Assembly (NCBI RefSeq): GCF_025370935.1
Contig: NC_133472.1
Coordinates: 43,615,517 to 43,679,516, forward strand
DNA from: Choristoneura fumiferana
Lineage: Eukaryota; Arthropoda; Insecta; Lepidoptera; Tortricidae
DNA length: 64,000 nucleotides
Reading direction: 5' to 3'
Part shown: positions 1 to 11,800 of the stretch, piece after piece
How positions within the stretch are numbered: the stretch's first letter is position 1
How the letters are laid out: every line of letters begins with the position of its first letter
Position numbers and translations under genes: made by a program
The notes under the pieces: generated by a model
What the model saw: only the letters and a program-made list of their open reading frames with translations
What the model was told of the DNA's origin: nothing
Database searches by the model: none

Positions 1-3000
1 TATTCTCCAGTTCTTCTCCTTCTTTCAGTTTCTTAGCCTCAGCTTTTTCTTTCTGTTTTTTAGCCTTAGTTTCCTCTTCCTCTATTTGTTTTTTAGCTTC
101 AGCTTCCTCTTCTTTTTGTTTTTTAATCTTTGCTTCTTCTTCCTCTTTCTGCTTCTCTGCTTTGGCTTCTTGTTCCTCTTTAAGCTTTTTAGCTATAGCT
201 TCCTCTTCTTCTTTCTGTTTTATAGCCTTAACTTCCTCTTCCTCTTTCTGCTTTTTAACCTTAGCTTCTTCTTCCTCTTTCTGCTTTTTTGTTTTGGCTT
301 CTTGTTCCTCTTTATGCTTTTTAGCCTCAGTTTCCTCTTTCTGTTTTATAGCTTTAGCTTCCTCTTCTTGTTTCTGCTTCTTTGCTTTGGCTTCTTGTTC
401 CTCTTTCAGCTTTGCAGCGTCAGCTTCCTGTTCTTCTTTAAAACTCGAAGCTTTTAATTCATCTTCTTTTAGTTTAATAGCCTTAGCTTCTTCCTCCTCT
501 TTTTTCTGCTTAATTGCTATAGCTTCTTGTTCATCTTTTAACTGTTTAGCCTCAGCTTCCTCGTCATCTTTCTGATTTCTTGTTTTAGTAGTGTCTTCTT
601 CTTTTTGTTTTAGGACTAAAGCTTCCTCCTTTTCTTCTAGCTTTTTAGAAGTTGTTTCCTCTACTTCTATAACCTTAATGGATTTTATTTCTTCATCTGC
701 TTGTTTTGTAGCCCTATTGTCTTCTTCTTTCTGTTTTATAGCAGAAGGTGCCTCCTCTTCTTTGTGGTTTTTAGTTTTCGCTTCCTCTTCCTCTTTTAGC
801 TTTTTAGTCGTTATTTCATCTTCTTTCTCTTTTTTAACTTTAGCTGCCTTTTCCTCCTCTTCTTTTTGGTTTGTAATCTTTGCTTCCTCTTTCTCTGCCT
901 GTTTTTTTGAAACAGATTCCGTGTCTTCTTTTTGAATCTTTGATTTAGTTTCTTCTTCCTCTTTGTGCTTTTTAGCATTAGCCTTATTTTTTTCTTTCTG
1001 TTCTGTTTCTTTTGAGTCTTCTTTATCTTTGAACTTATTGGCATCAGCTTCGTTTCGTTCCTTAGTTTTAGCATTTATTTCCTCTTCTTCTATCTGTTTT
1101 TGAGCCTCTGCTTTTTTGGCTTCATTTTGATTTTCGATTTTAGCTTCTTTTTCCTTATTTTGCTTATCAATCTTAGCCTTCTCTTCCTGTTTCTGCTTTT
1201 CGACTGCAACTTTCGCTCCTTCCTCTTGTTTCTTTGCCTTAGACTCACTTACTTCAGCTTCTTCTTCCTTCAGCTTTATTATCTGAGCTTCCTCTATTTC
1301 TTTTTGGTTTTCAACTAGAGCTCCTATTGCACCTTCCTGTTGCACCTTCAAGATTTCAGTTACATCTGCCTTCACTTGTTCATTTTCTTCATCCTTTGTT
1401 TGTCTATCAACGATAATTTCTTCTTTTTCCACAGTTATATCACCCTCTTGTTGATGTAAAGTTTCAGTAGTTTTTTCTTCCCTTTCTGTGGAAATTTTTA
1501 TTTTATCATCTTTTGTTTCTTTGCTGCCTTTAGCCAATTCGTTTTCATCATGATTAATAACTTTAGCTTGTTTATCGTCTTTTTTCTTTTTAGTTTCTAT
1601 ACCATCTCTTTCTTTTTCCACCGTTTCCAATTTTTCCTGTTGTGTCAGTTTTGTATCCTTTTGCGATATAAGAAGCTGAGAGGTTGAAGGTTGTTCATAC
1701 TTACTCTCAACCTCGGTGGATATTTCATTCCTTTCATCTGTTTCTGAACTTACTTTTCCAATCTCAACCTCTTCTTTAGATATTTCTTCTCTTTCCTGAG
1801 GTATTTTTTCTTCGGTTAAATCTGCGGCATTTTTTTGCTCCTTAGCAGTTACAGACGGCTCTTTATTGGTAGTATTGTCAGTTTTTAATTGCATTTCTAC
1901 TGTTTCAGAAACTTTAGTGTCTGTGGAACTAGACTGATTGACTAATTGAAGAGAATTTTGATCATCTACTGCTTTTTGAGTTTCAATTATCAATTCAGTT
2001 TTTTTCGTTACCTGTTTTTCACTATTAGTCAATTCTTGTTGTGTTTCTATTGGCTCTTTTTCTGTGTCCAGTACCTTTCCTTCGGATAGCTCTGTTTTTA
2101 TTTCTAGTTTGTCTTTGACTTGTGCTTCTATCTGCTGACTTACTCCTTGGTTTTCAATTTCAGATGCTTTTTCCTTGTTGAGTTCAGGTAGTTTATTTAC
2201 ATCTATTAGAATATCCTCTTCATTATTATCTTCACAGCATGTGGCAATAGTGTAAGTCATCTTAAGCAAAAGGGGTGCAATGGCTTTGAGCACTGGTATT
2301 TTCTCTTTCACTTCCAATGAAGTCAAAGATTCTATTTTGGCAAGATTCTCTTCAAGGCAGTTTAAGACAGCTTTATAGGACGTTGTAACTTTTGAATGAT
2401 CGTCTGAAAATGGTTTAACTGACTCATTTAGTATCATCTTCAGTTCATTGAGTATAATTTTAGTAAACGCCGCATCACTTGGCAATCTAGCAGTTTTATC
2501 CAAATTAATGTAGAATTTTATATCTTCAAAATGATTCAAAACTTTTCGCAGTGATTTGGCTAGAGTTTTCCACTTTTTATCACCGTCAGCTTTTGTTACG
2601 TTTTTGATAGATTTTAATATTTCTTCAGAAGGCTTGCCGTAGTTTTCAAACATGTATCTTTTCTGTATACTTTGTACTGTACTTCTCATATTAGATATAC
2701 TTCCGTACACAGAGTGTACAGCATTAAGAATACTGTCTTTGACGGAGCCTGGTATGTCTCCTATGTCTTTTTCAAGTGCGAATACTTTTTCTTCGACTTG
2801 GTCTAAGCTTTGTAATACTTCTATACCTCTGTCTATTAATGTGTCAGCATCATTGAGGAAACTGCTACGTAGATTTTTCATGATGTCTCTTAGCACATTG
2901 AGATTTGCTACAATTTTCTCTAGTTGTTTATTATCCCTCATTGCTATGTTAAGAAGTTGAACCGTAGCTTCGGTATCATTGCTGCATTTTTCCAAGAGAT

Positions 3001-3030
3001 TCTCTGTTTTTATTTCCTTTACCACAGTAC
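1..3030 (-). CDS. Exon 24 (partial): helical segment, acidic linker and K/E-rich hendecad repeat of giant muscle protein
   Basis: The reading frame is open from the acceptor at 3031-3032 to the window edge, about 1,009 codons, so the exon continues to the left. The first two bases complete a Gly codon begun in the exon at 3148-3477. About 270 residues are predicted helix. They are followed by about 300 acidic, E/K/T/V-rich residues with no clear fold. From about position 1290 down to 1 the protein is almost wholly E, K, A and Q in 11-residue units such as KKQKEEEEAKA, a hendecad pattern expected of a coiled coil or single alpha helix. Length spacers of this kind fit a titin-like sarcomere protein. 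There is no stop codon and no enzyme motif. Plus-strand reading frames here (F/S/L-rich) are shadows of the repeat. Confidence 0.88.
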
Positions 3031-3147
3031 CTGGAAGAAATAAAACATTATTTTTTACAAAATCTCATACCCACAATATTATTTCTGTGTAAAATTAGTG
3101 TGTCGTTTCAGGTTTAGTATTTCATTTATAGATTTTTTTTAAAATAC

Positions 3148-3477
3148 CTGAAATATCTTCAGTAGAGCTCATATTGTTGACTAACAGTTGCAAAGTAGCA
3201 CACGCTTCCTTTAGCATCTCTGGAGGGCTATCTTCATTTATTTGCAACTGGACACTCCTCACACTGCACTCTAAATCCTCTAGAGTCTCGTTGAGAGTGT
3301 CATTAGCTCCGTCGTAATCTCTCTTTAGCTTAATTATAACTGTTTGTATCTCGTCAAGGTTATCCCGTAATGATTCTGTGTCATCAGTAGTTCGTTCTGT
3401 ACCTATGCTGATGGTCACTTCCTGGAGTAGCGTTTCTAAATGATTCAGTGACGCTTCTGTTTTTTCTGTGGGTAGTT
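3148..3477 (-). CDS. Exon 23: 110-residue helical exon
   Basis: Acceptor cag at 3478-3480 and donor CAG|GTATTT at 3146-3147 frame a 330-bp exon, phase 1 at both ends. The start resembles the other module exons (two bases completing Glu, then LPTEKTEAS and NHLETLLQEV). The rest is amphipathic helix with regularly spaced L and I, including LEDLECSVRSVQLQI. There is no acidic tail. It is a shortened, diverged relative of the 121-codon module. Its product would link the module array to the long K/E-rich segment. No catalytic motif is seen. Confidence 0.85.
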
Positions 3478-4007
3478 CTGAAAAGGTTTTTTACAGTATT
3501 ATTCGAATGCAAAGATTTTTTACACAGTTCCTACTTCCTTAGTTCTCCTCCTAACGCCTAATTCAAATTTTCGATATATGAACATCTAACTTTATGTCAT
3601 TTATGATAGTTTGAAGTTCAAATTACAATAAGTCCTTTACAAAGGACTCTGGGTATTAACAGGTTATGTGAAAAGCTAGCTGCCTTTCCTGGATTTGCAC
3701 GGACATACTAAATGATAAAAATGAGATTAAAAATACCGTGCAAGCATAATCAAACTACAAAATAATTAGCACGAAGTACGTTAATTATTATGCATAATGA
3801 AAAGATCGTAATACTGCAGCAGACTTAAAATGTACTTATAGCTTTATACTTAATATTTTACTTTAGTTCGCAATTTTTTTATATTGCCCTTAAAACACTA
3901 TTTTTTTTACTTTAAATGATTCAGTGATGTAGGGATTAGGGATAGCTGAATTCTCTGTAGATAGTCAAAACGGGCATGTAATTGAATAAAATTCTGCAGA
4001 TACCAAC
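3478..4007. other. Intron, no feature seen
   Basis: AT-rich intron between exons 23 and 22. I see no inverted repeat, SINE head or coding pattern in it. Its right part is the diverged 3' flank of the first tandem module copy. Confidence 0.6.
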
Positions 4008-4370
4008 CAGCAATCACAGTTGCTTCAACGCCTCTCGACAAATCATCCTGTAACTGAACCACAACTTCAGTAACAGCTTTCCATTCACTCGCGTCCAGTT
4101 TCTTTTCGATAGCTTCAGCATTTTCTACAGCCACTGCTTGGAAAGCTACCAAAGCCTCCTGCAATTTACCCTTTAATTTTGCTTGTTCTTTAACAATGTC
4201 TTCGTTAGCTGTTTCTTTAACGACTTCCGATAAACTTTCTTTCAGTTCTTTTGCTACTGCGATAGATTCTTTTATTTCTGTTACATCAATTACTTTGGAT
4301 GCAAGTTCAATGGATTGTGTAACTTGTGGAGATATTAATTCTTCAATATGTTGAACTAAGACGGCGTTTT
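4008..4370 (-). CDS. Exon 22: helical module, tandem copy 1
   Basis: This exon is 363 bp (121 codons), phase 1 at both ends. Its acceptor is TTTTACAG before AA AAC GCC; its phase-1 donor is GTTGGT, with G at +5. The module starts ENAVLVQHIEELISPQ, continues with VTEIKESIAVAKELKE, then LQEALVAFQAVAVENAEAI and ends near VVQLQDDLSRGVEAT. No Pro lies in the central part, and heptad-like spacing suggests a small helical bundle. From about 4041 rightward it is nearly identical to the next two copies, intron included. Its last ~35 bp and 3' flank differ (GVEATVIAG against GVEATVVSG), which marks the edge of the amplified block. Function is unknown; structural by context. Confidence 0.88.
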
Positions 4371-4687
4371 CTGTAAAATATGCATTTACAATATTAATTG
4401 TTATAATATAAGTTACTTTGGTGTCATACAAATGGTTAATTTGAAATGTTTGTTGGTATGTGTTATTTTTGTGGAAAAATTATTCACATGTTTAAGAATT
4501 GAACCCTAAATCTTTATTTTTTTCTTTTAATTTTGTAAGCGAAATTTTGTGTATTGATTGCCCTTAAAATGAGTATGGTTCTAAGATCCAATGATTCAGT
4601 TATGTAGTAGGGACTAAGGATAGCTGAATTATATGCTAACAAAATCAAAGACATTGCTTATAAGAATATAATGCTGAGAATACCCAC

Positions 4688-5050
4688 CAGAAACTACAGT
4701 TGCTTCAACGCCTCTCAACAAATCATCCTGTAACTGAACCACAACTTCAGTAACAGCTTTCCATTCACTCGCGTCCAGTTTCTTTTCGATAGCTTCAGCA
4801 TTTTCTACAGCCACTGCTTGGAAAGCTACCAAAGCCTCCTGCAATTTACCCTTTAATTTTGCTTGTTCTTTAACAATGTCTTCGTTAGCTGTTTCTTTAA
4901 CGACTTCCGATAAACTTTCTTTCAGTTCTTTCGCTACTGCGATAGATTCTTTTATTTCTGTTACATCAATTACTTTGGATGCAAGTTCAATGGATTGTGT
5001 AACTTGTGGAGATATTAATTCTTCAATATGTTGAACTAAGACGGCGTTTT
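4688..5050 (-). CDS. Exon 21: helical module, tandem copy 2
   Basis: This exon has the same length (363 bp), phase (1/1) and boundaries as copies 1 and 3, and starts 680 bp from each. By eye it differs from the copy at 5368-5730 at about two bases in the whole 680-bp unit (a C/T near 4931 and a T/C in the codon giving QLQDD against QLRDD). The phase-1 donor reads GTGGGT. The protein module is the same as in exon 22 except near its C-terminal end. The near identity of the intron means a very recent duplication or gene conversion. Confidence 0.88.
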
Positions 5051-5367
5051 CTGTAAAATATGCATTTACAATATTAATTGTTATAATATAAGTTACTTTG
5101 GTGTCATACAAATGGTTAATTTGAAATGTTTGTTGGTATGTGTTATTTTTGTGGAAAAATTATTCACATGTTTAAGAATTGAACCCTAAATCTTTATTTT
5201 TTTCTTTTAATTTTGTAAGCGAAATTTTGTGTATTGATTGCCCTTAAAATGAGTATGGTTCTAAGATCCAATGATTCAGTTATGTAGTAGGGACTAAGGA
5301 TAGCTGAATTATATGCTAACAAAATCAAAGACATTGCTTATAAGAATATAATGCTGAGAATACCCAC

Positions 5368-5730
5368 CAGAAACTACAGTTGCTTCAACGCCTCTCAACA
5401 AATCATCCCGTAACTGAACCACAACTTCAGTAACAGCTTTCCATTCACTCGCGTCCAGTTTCTTTTCGATAGCTTCAGCATTTTCTACAGCCACTGCTTG
5501 GAAAGCTACCAAAGCCTCCTGCAATTTACCCTTTAATTTTGCTTGTTCTTTAACAATGTCTTCGTTAGCTGTTTCTTTAACGACTTCCGATAAACTTTCT
5601 TTCAGTTCTTTTGCTACTGCGATAGATTCTTTTATTTCTGTTACATCAATTACTTTGGATGCAAGTTCAATGGATTGTGTAACTTGTGGAGATATTAATT
5701 CTTCAATATGTTGAACTAAGACGGCGTTTT
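5368..5730 (-). CDS. Exon 20: helical module, tandem copy 3
   Basis: This 363-bp, phase 1/1 exon has acceptor cag at 5731-5733 and phase-1 donor GTGGGT at 5366-5367. The module sequence is the same as copy 2 apart from one Q to R change near the C-terminal end (QLRDDLLRGVEAT). The intron that precedes it in transcription carries the 683-bp MITE at 5870-6552, absent from the matching introns of copies 1 and 2. Confidence 0.88.
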
Positions 5731-5869
5731 CTGTAAAATATGCATTTACAATATTAATTGTTATAATATAAGTTACTTTGGTGTCATACAAATGGTTAAT
5801 TTGAAATGTTTGTTGGTATGTGTTATTTTTGTGGAAAAATTATTCACATGTTTAAGAATTGAACCCTAA

Positions 5870-6552
5870 CAGCCTTATTCATAAAAAGTTAGAGCCTCCT
5901 TGAAGGCTCCTTGAAGGCCCGATGCTAAAAAACATGATTCATAAACGTCTGTTAGCGCTAATCAGTCGATCAAGGCTCTGCTAAAGTTAGAGGACCGTAG
6001 ACCCTCCTTTATGTCCCTGCTAAGTCACAAAATGGCCGCCACAAGTTTGAACAGCTGACTTTGACAAGAGCAAAAATCCATACCGAAGATATTTATAGTG
6101 AAGGCAGGGCTACGCAAAGATTTTAAAAAAAAAAACTGGAAAAATTATTTTCAGGAATTTGTATTTAAAAAACCTCTAAATTAGCAACAATAAATTAACA
6201 ATAAATATGAAAAAAAATTAGGATGATTAACATAATTATGGCTTTTTGCACAACATAAACATGCGAATCGGAAATGGCGGGAAAACAAACATCTCGTTTT
6301 TTTTTTTCCTGCTAATTTGCTGTCACTGCTGTCAATTTTTTTTTAATTATCGATTAGGCCATTTTTTGTCTTTGATTTGTCAAGGTGGCCAACATAACGC
6401 GTCTAATCCGTCTATCAGCAGCTCAACAACTAGCAGACTGCTAGCAAGTGTTTATGAATCATACTTCTTGACAACCGTCTATTAAGCTTAATCAGTCTGC
6501 TAAGTAACAGACCGATCAAACCTCAATTAAGGTTTTTTTATGAATAAGGCTG
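5870..6552. mobile_element. PIF/Harbinger-like MITE in the module array
   Basis: The 683-bp insert starts cagccttattcataaaaa and ends with its reverse complement (about 18-bp terminal inverted repeats). It is flanked by TAA on both sides (5867-5869, 6553-6555). The empty site is seen directly in the two neighbouring units (gaaccctaaatcttt). A 3-bp TWA target duplication is the signature of PIF/Harbinger elements. It has no transposase; the interior is AT-rich with imperfect subterminal repeats (gctaatcagtc on the left, cttaatcagtc on the right). Confidence 0.85.
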
Positions 6553-6733
6553 TAAATCTTTATTTTTTTCTTTTAATTTTGTAAGCGAAATTTTGTGTAT
6601 TGATTGCCCTTAAAATGAGTATGGTTCTAAGATCCAATGATTCAGTTATGTAGTAGGGACTAAGGATAGCTGAATTATATGCTAACAAAATCAAAGACAT
6701 TGCTTATAAGAATATAATGCTGAGAATACCCAC

Positions 6734-7095
6734 CAGAAACTACAGTTGCTTCAACGCCTCTCAACAAATCATCCTGTAACTGAACCACAACTTCAGTAAC
6801 AGCTTTCCATTCACTCGCGTCCAGTTTCTTTTCGATAGCTTCAGCATTTTCTACAGCCACTGCTTGGAAGCTACCAAAGCCTCCTGCAATTTACCCTTTA
6901 ATTTTGCTTGTTCTTTAACAATGTCTTCGTTAGCTGTTTCTTTAACGACTTCCGATAAACTTTCTTTCAGTTCTTTTGCCACAGCAATAGATTCTTTTAT
7001 TTCTGTTACATCAATTACTTTGGATGCAAGTTCAATGGCTTGGGTAACTTGTGGAGATATTAATTCTTCAATATGTTGGACTAAGACGGCGCTCT
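6734..7095 (-). CDS. Exon 19: helical module copy 4, frameshifted
   Basis: This copy is 362 bp, not 363. The plus-strand run ggaaag of the other copies is ggaag here (6866-6870). Read from the minus strand, the frame is correct from ESAVLVQHIEEL to LQEALVA, then shifts and meets TAG at 6853-6851. Both splice sites are intact. Because the exon is phase 1 at both ends, skipping it would restore the full frame. Other explanations are a homopolymer sequencing error or a null allele. The 3' two thirds match copies 2 and 3; the 5' third (from about 6978) and its flank are an older, diverged sequence. I keep it as an exon of uncertain status. Confidence 0.65.
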
Positions 7096-7487
7096 CTGTA
7101 AAATATGCGTTTACAATAATAATTTTAATTATATTAGTTAATTTTTGTCATACAAATGGATAATTTGAAATGCTTGTTGATAAATATTATTTTTTGAGGA
7201 AAAATCCTTCACATGTTTAAGAATTATTACCTTTTTATGTCCCTTTACTTTTATTTATTTATTTTCGGAGAACCAAAAGCTATTAATTAGAGAATAAACT
7301 TATTTTATAGAGAGAGTATGAGCTCACAATTAAAACAAAATTTGCTAGCGAAGTTTTGTATATTGCCTTTAGAATGAATAAGGGTCTCAATGTTTCAGTT
7401 ATACATATAGAGATAAGGAATAGCTAAATTCTACGCAAACAACGTCAAATGTATCATTTATTAGAATTTAATGCTGCATATACCAAC
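7096..7487. other. Intron, no feature seen
   Basis: AT-rich intron between exons 19 and 18. It is an older, diverged version of the intron in the 680-bp unit (a match to tgaattatatgctaac is still recognisable as taaattctacgcaaac near 7430). No other element is visible. Confidence 0.55.
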
Positions 7488-7850
7488 CATCAACAGCAGT
7501 AGCTTCAACGCTTTTCGACAAGTCATCCTTTAACTGAACCACAACTTCAGTAACAGCTTTCCATTCACTTGCGTCCAATTTCTTTTCAATAGCTTCAGCA
7601 TTTTCTAAAGCCACTGCTTGAAAAGCTACGAAAGCCTCTTGCAATTTATCCACTAATTTTGCTTGCTCTTGAACAATGTCTTCGTTAGATGTTTCTTTAA
7701 CGACTTCTGACAAAATTTCTTTAAGTTCTTTTGCCATAGCGATAGATTCTTTTATTTCTGTTACATCAATGACTTTAGATACAAGTTCAATGGCTTTTGT
7801 AACTTGTGGAGATATTAATTCTTCAATATGTTGGACTAAAACGGCGTTTT
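7488..7850 (-). CDS. Exon 18: helical module, diverged copy 5
   Basis: This 363-bp, phase 1/1 exon is homologous end to end to the array copies but clearly older. It starts ENAVLVQHIEELISPQ, and has KESIAMAKELKEILSEV and LVDKLQEAFVAFQAVAL. Substitutions are scattered and the intron is not identical. It shows the ancestral module was already one exon of 121 codons before the recent amplification. The donor is GTTGGT, like exon 22, which suggests exons 18 and 22 carry the ancestral 3' edge. Confidence 0.88.
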
Positions 7851-8857
7851 CTGTAAGATATGCGTTTACATTATTCACTGTAATAATATTAGCTATTTTG
7901 GTGCCATGCTAATGAATATTATATTATTTTTTGCTATTTGTTGCGAAAAAACCTGTTCGAGATTTGATACTTAAATAAATAATATTAAATGTATACCCAT
8001 AAAGCTTAATGAAACTTATGCAAAATTTAAAGTTGTGTTTCCCAAAATTATGGACTCCCCTTGACTACACATAAATTTGCATGCATTAATGCTCAAAATA
8101 TTGTGGACGACAATAAAGTGAATAAATACTAGTAATCGATGCCGTTTGTGATTCCACACAAAAGCAGCAGATGATGTTTTTTTTAAATACTTAATTTGGC
8201 AAAAAGTAGAAATTTATTTACACATGTATTAACAAATAGTGGATATACCAATAACAATTCATGCACGATTCAATTCTACAGGTATGTATATTTTTGAACA
8301 TAGGGCATGCTGTTGCATTCTACACGAATTCTTATTTTAATGTAGGTATGTTTATAATGAAACAGAAACGATCATATAATGTGATATTTATGTAGTTACG
8401 GTACAGATCTGTTCACTCACGAGGGCGCGCCTAAATTATATAATTGTAGTTTTAAACGTATCCGTATGACAAGTCTATGTGTGCGTAGCTGGAACGTGCC
8501 CTCAGTCGCAAGCGTACCATCAGTCACGCACACTGAGACTAAGACAAAGTTTACTCGTGCACATTGATAATTAGCTGTGGAGGAGCACGACTTCGCGAGT
8601 GAACAGATCTGTAACATTGTATCTTAGTTACATACTAAACGTTATTTTTCTTATTACGCTATTTTGTGTTAACTACAACTTTGATGTTTCTATTACTTAT
8701 AGTGTTAAAAGTTACCATAATTCATTCGTCATCAGAAATACTATTTTAGTTCACATTTAGGTAAAACACAAAAATACAATGTATGTGTATGTGAATGTTT
8801 AGTGTGAGTAAGTCGATGTAAATGTATTTGTTATTTATTCTTTTGATTTGTATTTAC
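7851..8857. other. Intron with one MITE
   Basis: This 1-kb intron holds the foldback at 8402-8613, annotated separately. The remainder is AT-rich with no coding or repeat pattern that I can recognise. Confidence 0.55.
8402..8613. mobile_element. MITE with tacagatctgttcactc ends
   Basis: The left end tacagatctgttcactc and the right end gagtgaacagatctgta are inverted repeats of about 20 bp (longer with mismatches). The terminal TA on each side is consistent with a TA target duplication. There is no open frame of note. It is a non-autonomous DNA transposon remnant inside the intron upstream of exon 18. Confidence 0.7.
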
Positions 8858-11800
8858 CAATACAACCGGACAAATCCTTTTCTATATTTTCAAGTGCTTT
8901 AGTCATCTGAATATCAAAATCTTTCGATTGTAATTCTTGAGTTTCAATAACATTTTCATCAATAGCCAATGTGTTTTCTTCAATTCTAGATTCTGGGGGT
9001 ATTTCTCTTACAACCATTTCTTTAGCATTACCTTCTTCTACAAGATTAGCTACCTCGGTTATTGTAATGGGTAGAACTATGTCAGCAGTAATTTCGAAGA
9101 TAGTAGGAGCATCAACGATTACTTGTTCCTCAGTTTTGATATTTTCAGTAAAGGACGCTTTTTCTAAAATAGCCTTTACATCATCAAAATGTTGAGTAGT
9201 ATCAGTTGGTGTTTCTAAGAAAGAAATATTTTCAATGATAGCCATTGATTCAATTCCGTGGTTGGCTATTTTTAGTTCAGACACAGGGTTTTCCATAGTT
9301 TCATCTCGTTTTTCAGTAGCAGATTGAATATCTTCGCTTGATTCTGAATTTATGGCAATTTCTGTGACTATAGCTTGTTCTGTTACATCTTGAGATGCTG
9401 TTACATTATCAACTATTACTAACTCAACAATTGGTTCTATAACGTCAGTGACTACTTCTGTAATAGAAATTGATTCTTTGCGGTCTACATCTAGATTTTC
9501 TACTGTTGTTGGCTCTATAGTATCATAGAAAATTTCTGGAACTGTTTCGGATTCCATATCAAAAGCTTGATCTTCTTTAAAAGTTGGTTGTATCAAATCT
9601 TTGGCTGTTTCTGTGGGTACAGTTGGTTTTATGACATCGGTAGCTGTTTCTAAGACAGTAATAATTTCTGTTCCAGGAATTGGATCTATCATATCTTTGG
9701 GAGTTTCTAATGTAGCAGACGCTTGTACCACATCAGCCGCTACATTTTCTTCAATAACTAAATCGTTAATATCACTTATGGTTTCTAGAACATTCACCGT
9801 TTGCTTACTTTCAATTTTCAGGTCTTGAACATATGTCGGATCTATAGCTTCATTGTCTGATTCTGCCAAAGCCATGGATTTTATAGCTTTATCAACAATT
9901 ACTGCAGCAGATTCTGATTCTACGCTACTATTTCCGTCTATAACAGAAATTTGTTGAGACAAATCAGTTGTTATTTCTGTTGTTGTTTCTAAAGATGCCA
10001 CAGTTTCTCTGGTAGTGGCTGGTTCTATCATTGCTTTGGCATTACTTGTGGATACACTAGTATCTAAAATATCTATAGCTGTACTTTCTTCAGTATTTTG
10101 ATCTTTAGTGTCAGTAATAGTTTCCAAAATTCCAATCGATTGTTTGCTTCCAATGTCTAGTTGTTCAACACATGTTGGTTCTAAAGCTCTACTAGCTGAT
10201 TCTTCTGAAGCCACGGGTTGAATTATTTCATTATCAATTAATGCGGCTTCTTCTGGTTTTATGCTACTAGCTACGTCCACAACAGATACCTGCTGCATCA
10301 AATCAGTTGTTATTTCTGTGGATGCAGTTGATTGTATTACATCAGTAGCTATTTCTGAAGAAGTCACAGTTTCATTACCAGTGGCTGGTTCTATCACAAC
10401 TTCGGCAATAGCACCGGCAACAACTAAAGTATCAGTAGCTATGCTTTTTTCAATACTTTGATCGAAAACATCAGCAAGCCTTTGTAAAGCTCCAGTAGAC
10501 TCTTTAATGTCAGAAGTAAGTTCTGAAGTAGGTATTGGATTTACAGCCTCGATAGGCAAGTCTATAACACTGTCTGCATTTTTGACACTCTCAATAGCTG
10601 CTTGTAACTCAGTAACCGTTTCTGCAATACCATTTGGATCAATGACAGGAATAGGATGCATATTATTAGTTGACTCCAGCTGCATTACTTGGTCTGCATC
10701 AGAAATCATTTCTATCGCAGCGATTGATAGTATGGCATCAGTTACAGTTGCCAAGTTAGAAATGTCAGTGGTAGTTGGGTGTAAAGTTTCAGATAATTCT
10801 AAATTGTTAGCTTTGTCTGTTACAACAGGTTGATCATTGCCATTTGTAATTTCAAAACCAACAGGGAAGTTTATAGGTGTTTCTTGAAAATCTGTATTTA
10901 TTTCATAAATATTAGCAATTTCTGTAAGACACGGTTCTTCTATGGCAATTATTGGTTCAACAATATTTTCAATCATTTCTAAAATATTAAGAGTATCTGT
11001 AATAGCAACTTCATCTGTTTTTTCTGTTGGCTCAAGTACTTCAACTGCAGAATTATTGAATAAACTTTCAACAGACTCTAAGATAGGAGGGGTACATATG
11101 ACAGAAGTTTCATCCAGTTCACCTGTTGTTTGAAGAATAAGGGGTGTTTCTGCAACAGTCACAGGTTCAATTATATCAGTAGTCGTTTTCAAGACAGAAG
11201 CTGATTCCATGCGAGTGATTGATACGTCAGTTGTTGTTTCAAAAGCAGTTGATGGTTCTGTGATACTCAAAGATTCTTTAATATCACCAGTTATTTCCTT
11301 TGTTCCTAAAGTTTCAGTAACATCAGTGGTTGTAACAAGGTGTTTCTCGTGAGTCATTTCTGTAGAAAACACTTCAGGGTTTTCATCAATAGTTAATATA
11401 TTGTCTTCGATGATTACACTAGTTCTTTCAATTTCATCAATTACTTGAACGCTATCTGTAATAACTAAATCAATCAATGTAAGTGCTAGATTTTCTATAT
11501 ATTTGACATCAAATACGTTATTAAGATCTGAATCGTCCCCAAATGTAATTTTTGATTCATTTCTGACCAAGATATTACTTTGCTCGTTTTCATTTCTAGG
11601 TTTAACTTCTTCATTTAAGTTATGTTCTATTTCAGACTTTGCTAAAAATTGCTTTCCGTTTTCATCAACAGTGTCTATAACATTAAGATTATCAGAAGAC
11701 TGTTCTTGTATACTTGATTCTTTTGATAATATGTCATTAGAAACAACTGATATTTCCGAAGGAGCAGTTTGGGTTAAACGATTTTGACTAAAATCATTAG

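Larger units (their letters stand above)
4371..6978. repeat. 680-bp tandem exon+intron duplication array
   Basis: Exon right ends fall at 4370, 5050 and 5730, exactly 680 bp apart, and the next at 7095. The last interval, 1365 bp, equals 680 + 683 (inserted MITE) + 3 (its TAA duplication) - 1 (base lost in the exon at 6868). Intron and exon bases are almost identical between units. Similarity to the array stops inside exon 22 on the left (about 4041) and inside exon 19 on the right (about 6978). This is what repeated unequal crossing-over between two older homologous exons would leave. Confidence 0.9.

Noticed and set aside
86..1318. Long plus-strand reading frames rich in F, L and S
   Set aside because: They are the opposite strand of the K/E-rich hendecad repeat in exon 24. 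Low-complexity purine-rich coding strands produce such mirror frames.
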